From: Prostheceraeus crozeri
Taxonomy: Eukaryota; Platyhelminthes; Polycladida; Euryleptidae
Direction: 5' to 3'
Length of the DNA stretch: 64,000 nucleotides
Assembly: GCA_907163375.1 (NCBI GenBank)
Contig: CAJQUW010011506.1
Location: 248,001-312,000, forward strand
The notes beneath the pieces were generated by a model, which did no database searches, was not told the origin of the DNA, and saw only the letters and a list, made by a program, of their open reading frames with translations. Positions 57,560-64,000 of the stretch are shown here, one piece after another (position 1 is the stretch's first letter; the number at the start of each line of letters is the position of its first letter). The translations under genes and the position numbers were made by a program.

Positions 57560-57678
57560 CCGTAATACAATAACTTTGGAATGTTTTCTTAGTGATTTTA
57601 TTTCTCATCATTATTTCTCCTCTTTCCCATCCATCAGGTTTTGTACTTCTCATCATAGCGTCATAGTCTTCGCACAAC
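57560..57678 (-). CDS. candidate exon of an unidentified gene
   Basis: After a gtccccag acceptor the frame reads LCEDYDAMMRSTKPDGWERG and EIMMRNKITKKTF. The 3' border is uncertain: possible donors near 57560 give different phases, none of which joins cleanly to 57475. I do not recognise the product. Confidence 0.3.
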
Positions 57679-58034
57679 CTGGGGACCGCAATCCCAGAAT
57701 TCCATTCAAAAGTTTCAGATTCGAATCAGATCAATGAAATGTAAGTCGGTCGTGCAAATATCCACATGACAAATTTTCAACGTTTTGAAAAACATCTCTA
57801 GATGAATGTCATGTAAGCACGGTATGTTCAAATAATGCTACTGGCATATATCATACTGTATATTTAATAAATTTAAACATACATAGGCAATGGGGTCAAA
57901 GAAATGTCCTTTATTCCAAAGCAAGTTCAATGCCAACAACCACACTGCACAGCGTCTATTAGGGCCTACTATACTGGCTTGATGGAACTTCCTTCTCCTC
58001 TGTCCCACTACTATGCCTGAGACGGCTGTATAAT

Positions 58035-58215
58035 GTTACAAGTACTTTTTGGCTTAATGGAGTGTCCCCGTATGCCTGCATCCCTTGTAACATATCAGGG
58101 CCTCCAAGGTTGGTGCCGGGCTGCTGTTAGTTTGGTGCTTGGTGAATTGGGCTGGATTGTTGCTACTCTGGGTCCCACTCCGCACCTTCGGGTATATCTT
58201 TTACCTATGAAATAC
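58035..58215 (+). repeat. dispersed repeat, copy B
   Basis: Partner of the minus-strand repeat at 3265-3475. It reads MPASLVTYQGLQGWCRAAVS, then IVATLGPTPHLRVYLLP, where copy A reads MPTSFVTYQGLKGCCKAAVN and IIATLSPTPPLWVHLL. Confidence 0.6.
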
Positions 58216-60694
58216 GATTATATTCGGAGGACAGTAATTTCCTCTCTTTTGAGGAAAATTATGCGGTAGCTTGCAGTAATTCAGTGATTACAAATGAATT
58301 AAGCTTTACGCGTTTCAACTGTGTATGTAATGAACCCAAAGCAAAAATTGTAGCAATCATGTCGCAAGGCAAGTAAACAATTCAGCACACTGTTTATAAT
58401 TTCAACATATTTTATGTTGAAAATGTTGTTTTATTAGTTGTATAATTAGTTTTTATGACATTCGTCTTATACTTCTAAATCTAGAGAATAAAAACACAGC
58501 TGGTTTTGCTTTGCACAACAAATGTATCCGATAGTGAATAGCGGGTATGCCTTCAAAGCAGCAGAAATTAAAACAATTATCTTTTTGAAGCCATCAATTC
58601 AAAATTGATTAAAGATATCAATAGTTTTGAAAAACGTCACCGAAAATGGATTTAATATGTGACACGCTAAGTATTGAAGTAATTAGTGCTGCACATTTTT
58701 ATATGCATTTTATAAAAGGAATCTAGCAATATCACGGACAGAAAGGGAGAATCAAAGACGAAAGGGAAAATATAGAAAATTATGTATGCATGACAGCTTA
58801 AAAAGCAAATCTGAAGATGTAAATAATATTTAATACAAATTTAGCATCTATGTGATGCGCATGGTCTTTATGTAAACTTCAGAGATACAAAAAATGCAGA
58901 ATCATATGTAAAAACGACTGACAAATAGCAAAAACAAAATCAAATAATTGGGACTACATAAGACTCATGGACTGATAGGAATTTATCATATAAAGATTGA
59001 ATATTTCTGTAAAAAATTACTTACCCGGTAATTCACAAGAAGAAAATGCCGTAACTTACCGCGCAATTTATGGGATCAATTACGATGAGGCAACTTATTT
59101 TACACCTACACTAAGCGTCAGATCAGCAATTTTGCATGAGAGGGAAGTGCTTAGATACCGTAGTCTAGTGTTCGAAATATTGAATGCATTTTTCCAGAAT
59201 ATTCTTCCCGACTTTCGAACACCATCAGTAAGTTTAAAAAGGTATTAGGTCATTCATCGGATGAGTGCTAAATAGGCCTACATGTTTCTTTAATAGTTCT
59301 TTGCGCCAACTTATCTTTGAGAAATGTCTTCTACACTTCTCATAATCAATACACAAGCTACTAGTTGGTACTAAAATATCTCCAAAAAGATCAATTAGAG
59401 TTCATCAGTTTTTTCGCTAAATAAGTCTTGGTTCGCAATGACTCCAAAGGATTTTTTCAAAAATTATTGTTTATGCTACCAAAACATCATAGACAGAGGA
59501 CGGAAATCATGTTATAAGAGAAAGAATGGAAGTTTGACATTACAGACTCCATTGTTTGTGCATTTCCCGAGAGAGAAGTGTCTGGCATCAGGAGACTTTT
59601 GCTTCCTGAATCAATAAATAAAATCCGTGAATTACGTCTGGAAATTTCGCCCACGGAAAATGATTTCCAATAGAAAGATTGCTCAGACTAAATTCACCTG
59701 AAGGACAAATAATCTACTTGCAAAATATAATAAAGATCACAGTCTGTGCTGATCACGAGTTACCACTTTAACAATCAAATGTCAAATGCATAGGTCATCA
59801 AGCAGTGCATCTGAATAATTATGAAATATATTCCTAATATTCCTTATTATTTCTACTTTGCAAATCTACTTCAAAACAGTCATCCATTCCGTCGCTGCAT
59901 GCACTACCTTTCTTTCATCTTATATGTTCACCTATTCTTTGGTGAAATCGTCTGTTTATTACACAGTCACAGATGCTCAGTATCAGAATAAACCACATAA
60001 GTAAAATGATGCAAGACTTCAGAAACTTAGATGCAAGTGCGATATCTTTGAGATGAAAGCAACTGCTCACTTGTTTTAGTGTAAGACACAATTTGCATTT
60101 TTAAATCCAACTTTTCAAATGACTTTTTTAAACTTTCTTCTATATTTTATTGATGCCTCAACCATGTAGGGCAACATTAGATGACGATAAATTTCGTCTT
60201 GATATATTTCACTAGCATCATTCAAGATGTTTTGTCTTACTTTTTGCCAACAAGCGCAGCGAATTAATTTCTGTATGTTTGATTACATTGGACATACACG
60301 TATTGTGCCATTCAGAAGTCTGGAAATACTTCAAATGCGTCATGTGAATTGTTGTTCGTCAATTGAAATTCTTTGATTGGCCGAATAAATGCATTATTGT
60401 AGGGAATTTTATAATCTTACACTTGCAAATAAATTTGATTACATTTTCATGCTATTGCATCAAGGATAGATGTTTTATTAATTACTTTTTATATAGACAT
60501 TAGTATAGACTACTGAGTATAACAGCCAACATGCTAGCCTGTTTTGCCACCAATTATTGCTTCCCTGATTCATTTCCGAGTGTCTGCAACTCTATTTCTT
60601 TGATTGATTGAATAATTCAAGCTTGAACATACCTTTTGGTTACAACGACCATTCCGATTTTACCCCTACAAATTACAGTCAATGCAAGTCATTA
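58216..60694. other. intergenic stretch
   Basis: AT-rich, no recognised gene or transposon. An open frame at 58997-59248 on the plus strand has no motif I can name. Confidence 0.4.
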
Positions 60695-61020
60695 CAGTCG
60701 ACGACAATATCAAGCGTTTAGAGTTTGCTGACTTCTTTGTGAATTATGATCTATCTAAAGCAATGTTATGGAGAGACGAAGCAAGTTTCTCTTTGGATGA
60801 TTCGGTGAATTAGTATAACACCATTATATAGGGAACTCAAAGGTTATCCCTCACACTCATCACACTTGACAGTGTGAATGGCATTTTCCGAGAATTCAAG
60901 TTCAAGCCAATTTTTTCAAGTCTACCTTAACAAAGCGAATCTTACAGGCTGATAATGGATTCCAACATGATACCTCAATGACTTGCCTTCCAGCTTAGTG
61001 ATGCAGCGCCGCATTTTGGA
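60695..61020 (+). pseudogene. mariner-type transposase fragment
   Basis: The plus strand reads KRLEFADFFVNYDLSKAMLW and RDEASFSLDDSVN, then a stop, and later NGFQHDTSM. This matches the first-Asp region of mariner-type transposases (WSDEAxFxLxGxVNxxN) and a decayed second-Asp region (FQQDGA in active members). It resembles the same group as the element at 34.8 kb. Stops and frame changes make it a fossil, and no TIRs were found around it. Confidence 0.6.
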
Positions 61021-61117
61021 AGGATCTTTACGATATTTCTTTAAACCATTGACAACAAAAGTATGCCGCAGTACATTGAATATCTAAAGAGAATGACAAC
61101 CACTAAGTCAATGAAAT

Positions 61118-61236
61118 ACACCAACACCTTTGATTCCCCGATCGCACTCGCCTGACCCAGGAATCGAACCGAAGTCCGCGTTGGATACGAGCTCGCACCC
61201 TGGCCAACACTGTAAACCGTACGCTACCAAACCGGT
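61118..61236 (-). mobile_element. tRNA-derived SINE, copy 1
   Basis: On the minus strand it has an A-box-like TGGTAGCGTACGG, then GTGCGAGCTCGTATCC and an exact B box GGTTCGATTCC, followed by TGGGTCAGGCGAGTGC and GGGGAATCAAAGGTGTTGGT. A near match lies at 63419-63541, showing it is a dispersed family. The internal pol III promoter boxes mark it as tRNA-derived. Confidence 0.75.
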
Positions 61237-62998
61237 GAACTGCTTTCTACCACATGCTTTATTGCTTTTCATTTGGTAGCGTTTTTACTGGTTGGTGGCA
61301 GCTACCAGACCTACATGGTATCTACCAGATGCTTCTCATTCGTCTAGTCGCATAAATATGTTAATTGTTTATAAAGCAAACTTAACTGTAGATCAAACAA
61401 TTTTCATAATATTTTATCATGAATGATACCAGATTCCTACCAATAGAAGAGTTGAAATCAATGCCATCGATAATTGTTTATCCGATTGTCATCTGAATTC
61501 TCCATGATCGATTTCAATTTAGTCTCATTTCAAGTTTTGCTTTGTTGATACCATGTGGTTCCTAATGCGGTTGTGTTCAGGCTCTGTGGTAGATTCCTGT
61601 CTACCTGAGAAAAAATTATTGTTTTCTTTTTGAAATTGTCTTAAAATACATTAACTTTGGCAATTTTCAATACCATGTCATGATTTAGGCCTACATGGTG
61701 ATTTTCAAAGTTTGCATTGGAATGATTTATATGGTATATTTCAAATTTAGACCATTTTTTCTAGCAACATTCAAAATTATTTTCATGACAATTCAACAGC
61801 CGTGCAGCCAACGACTTTTAAGTTTTTCATGCAATAAATTTGTCTCTGTTTCTTCTAAAATTATGCACATGACAATACGAAGCATTCATTGCGAATTATT
61901 TGAGGCTTGTTTTGCAGGTTGTAAACACCTTCATTCCATGAATTATATGTCATTCCCTAAATGTGACAGTCTCAAAAATGATGTCTCCTAGCCGCAAAGG
62001 CCCTATATCACAGACAGATAAGCTTATCAAAATGAAAAGGTTGCAAAGTGAAATTGTGCAATAATTTCATCAATATTTAAGTGGTTGCTCAATAACAGCC
62101 TATTAAGCTGTATCAAAGCGTGAATGAGGAAACTTGGTTGTTTTAAAAACATCAATCAAATTATATTGTAGGCCTACAGAATTATAAGTATATTTTTTTG
62201 CAGTTTATCAAATCTGTGACCCTATTTGACAGATCAACTCCCATACATGGCAAGCTTTATAGGGAAAATTCGTAATTTCTTTTGTAATTTCATCGAAGAA
62301 GCATTGCTACTCTTTGAAATTTGATGTTTTTCATTCACAACTGTAATAGAACTAGGACAACAAAACTGAAATTAGAACTTTTATTTAATTGGAATCAACT
62401 GATATTAAATTTTCAGAGGTGCTAGCAATAATTTGAAGCAGACTGTTTATTTTTGTCCATTCAAAGAATCAAAAATCTTTGCATTATGAAAAAGATGTCG
62501 GGAAGCTCACTGTCAGCCAATTTTCATCAAAAATCGCATCTATATCGAAATTCTCCATCTTTAAATCGTTTTCGTGAGGACTACTGGCCAAAACTAGCAC
62601 CACGTGGGACAGAGACACATATCCCAATTTAATCTATGAAAGATCAGTTTTCTCATGGTATAATGTTCATAAAAATTGAATTGCAACTCCAATACGAATT
62701 TTGCAATTTAAAAAATGGTTATTTGCGGCATTTTTTCAATATACACATATATCTCTCTGACGTTGCATGGCCTTTATTACTGCGTCATAAGTAGTAAGCT
62801 ATTAACATTTAACAGTCAAACTTACAATATTGAATTCGATTATATTACACGAAAGTCTAAAATAATTTATAAATAATCAATAAGTTTACAATTATGAACA
62901 ATGTGCATTACTCGAATAAAAAGAAAAAGCAATCTCTCCCTTTTTTACGACGATTATTTTTTCTTTAGGTAATATCATTACCCGACGCGATTCGTCTC
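61237..62998. other. intergenic stretch
   Basis: AT-rich; the 98-codon plus-strand frame at 61695-61991 shows no motif and is probably chance. Nothing else recognised. Confidence 0.4.
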
Positions 62999-63360
62999 TC
63001 AGGACAGTCTCAAGGGCGAAGGGCACAGGTCAGGTAATACGTTTAAATCATGACGTCTTTTTATGAGGTGTGGCATGTTCTTGGTGATAGACCGTGATTC
63101 AGTCATTCTAGTAGACATCGCTGATTTATGTTTTGACAGGATTTTGCAACTAAAGTCGTCAATTTTCATCACCTCATCGGCATGTTGTTTTAAGTGGTGC
63201 TCATTAAGGTATTTGTACTGACTGTTCTTGTTCTTAATACTATTAGCGTGCTCGCGATGTCTAAGCCTGAAAGGGCGACAACTTTCTCCGATGTATTGCA
63301 TATTACAGAAGTTGCAACTAATAGATGAACACGATCTGGTAGGCAAAAAAGGCAAACCAT
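62999..63360 (-). pseudogene. Penelope-like GIY-YIG fragment
   Basis: The frame reads SISCNFCNMQYIGESCRPFR, LRHREHANSIKNKNSQYKYL, NEHHLKQHADEVMKIDDFSC and KILSKHKSAMSTRMTESRSI. CxxCxxxYIG, the RxREH helix and the H-x-K linker identify the endonuclease end of a Penelope-like protein. It is 5'-truncated; the retained portion is open. No hammerhead-like fold was found just after it. Confidence 0.75.
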
Positions 63361-63418
63361 CTGCATTTGGGAAGAAATGTTAGTTTTTGATGAGATGGTT
63401 TCGCAGCGAAATTTATTT

Positions 63419-63541
63419 CATTTGGTAGTTGTCGGTTTACAGTGTAGTGAAGAAGGTGCGAGCTCGTATCCACCGCGGACTTCGGTTCGATTCCTGGGTC
63501 AGGCGAGTGCAGCCGGGGAATCAAAGGTGTTGGTGTCTTTT
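63419..63541 (+). mobile_element. tRNA-derived SINE, copy 2
   Basis: Matches copy 1 from TTTGGTAG through the exact B box GGTTCGATTCC to GGAATCAAAGGTGTTGGTGT. The A-box side has diverged (TTTGGTAGTTGTCGG). Confidence 0.75.
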
Positions 63542-63832
63542 ATTTACTTAATAATTGTATCCTTAGATATTATATTTAGATGCATCTTTAGATATTCTTT
63601 AAAACATGTTTGAAAATATTGTTGGTCGTGGCTTCAGTGGTCATCAACGTCACATGACATCAAGCTAATTGGTTTATTTTGAGGGCAACTTATGTTAAAA
63701 ACACAACTTTATAGCAGAGGCAAATCTCAAGATGTACAACAATTACAAGAGTGATTGAAGCAGCAATGGAAGATAAGATGAAATTGCTAGTACAGTGGAT
63801 GACTTGATTTATCATTTTGATATCGTCTAGAT

Positions 63833-64000
63833 ACGGTGGTCTCCGTGGTACAGTGGTTAAGTGCTTGACCTAACGATCTTTCGGTACAGAGGTCCAGCCC
63901 CAAAAGCGTCATTGGAAGTCGTCAGGAGGAGCATTTGGAATAATAAAATCACAACGCTCCAGCTTTAAGTCTGACTGTGTCAGCACAGTCCAGCAAGGGG
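63833..64000 (+). mobile_element. tRNA-like sequence, probable SINE of a second family
   Basis: GTGGTACAGTGGTTAAG resembles a tRNA A box and AGAGGTCCAGCCCC a degraded B box, 40-50 nt apart. No clean acceptor stem or T-arm forms, so it is not a working tRNA gene. The sequence may run beyond the window edge. Confidence 0.5.

Noticed and set aside
63833-63905. Possible functional tRNA gene
   Set aside because: A- and B-box-like stretches exist but no acceptor stem, anticodon arm or T-arm pairs properly; better read as a SINE head.

Overview
The window looks like nuclear DNA of an animal, most likely an aquatic invertebrate. It is AT-rich, its one firm host gene is split by long GT-AG introns, and it holds a mix of transposons common in such genomes: Penelope-like elements, RTE and CR1-type LINEs, pogo, hAT, Tc1/mariner and tRNA-derived SINEs. 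I see no bacterial gene organisation and no convincing functional tRNA or rRNA gene. The species cannot be named from the sequence alone.

Positions 411-33748 (minus strand) hold a complete seven-exon gene for a WIPI3/WDR45B-type autophagy beta-propeller protein. All six introns have GT-AG borders and all phases agree, giving 1089 coding nt and 362 residues. Its introns carry most of the mobile DNA in the first half: a GIY-YIG fragment (about 0.8-1.2 kb), an RTE LINE split by a pogo-type MITE (4.3-6.1 kb), a hAT with a broken transposase (15.9-18.3 kb), a LINE 3' end (21.9-22.1 kb), a THAP-domain fragment (24.9 kb), a 2.8-kb hAT-like element (28.7-31.6 kb) and a broken Tc1 element (31.9-33.3 kb).

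From 34 kb onward the window is largely repeats. There is a mariner-type element with TIRs of about 258 bp (34.8-36.2 kb). A 7.9-kb element (37.27-45.20 kb) has termini built of CACGTG-containing repeats and contains an apparently intact 3.0-kb pogo element (39.84-42.85 kb). The 46-56.9 kb interval is a dense cluster of Penelope-like retroelements (PLEs) set in (TA)n tracts, including one uninterrupted 718-codon reverse transcriptase/GIY-YIG gene. Further on are a LINE 3' end, two SINE copies, another mariner fragment, a further PLE fragment and three candidate exons of an unidentified gene near 57 kb.

The most interesting pattern is in the PLE cluster. Nine hammerhead-ribozyme-like folds lie at PLE 3' ends, typically about 50-155 nt after the GIY-YIG stop, and nearly all have a tiny palindromic stem III. 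In addition, three PLE loci are arranged as head-to-head inverted pairs with their 3' ends pointing outward into (TA)n. Together these suggest ribozyme-processed retroelement RNAs that prime on both strands of a self-complementary (TA)n target. That mechanism is inference, not something the sequence proves.
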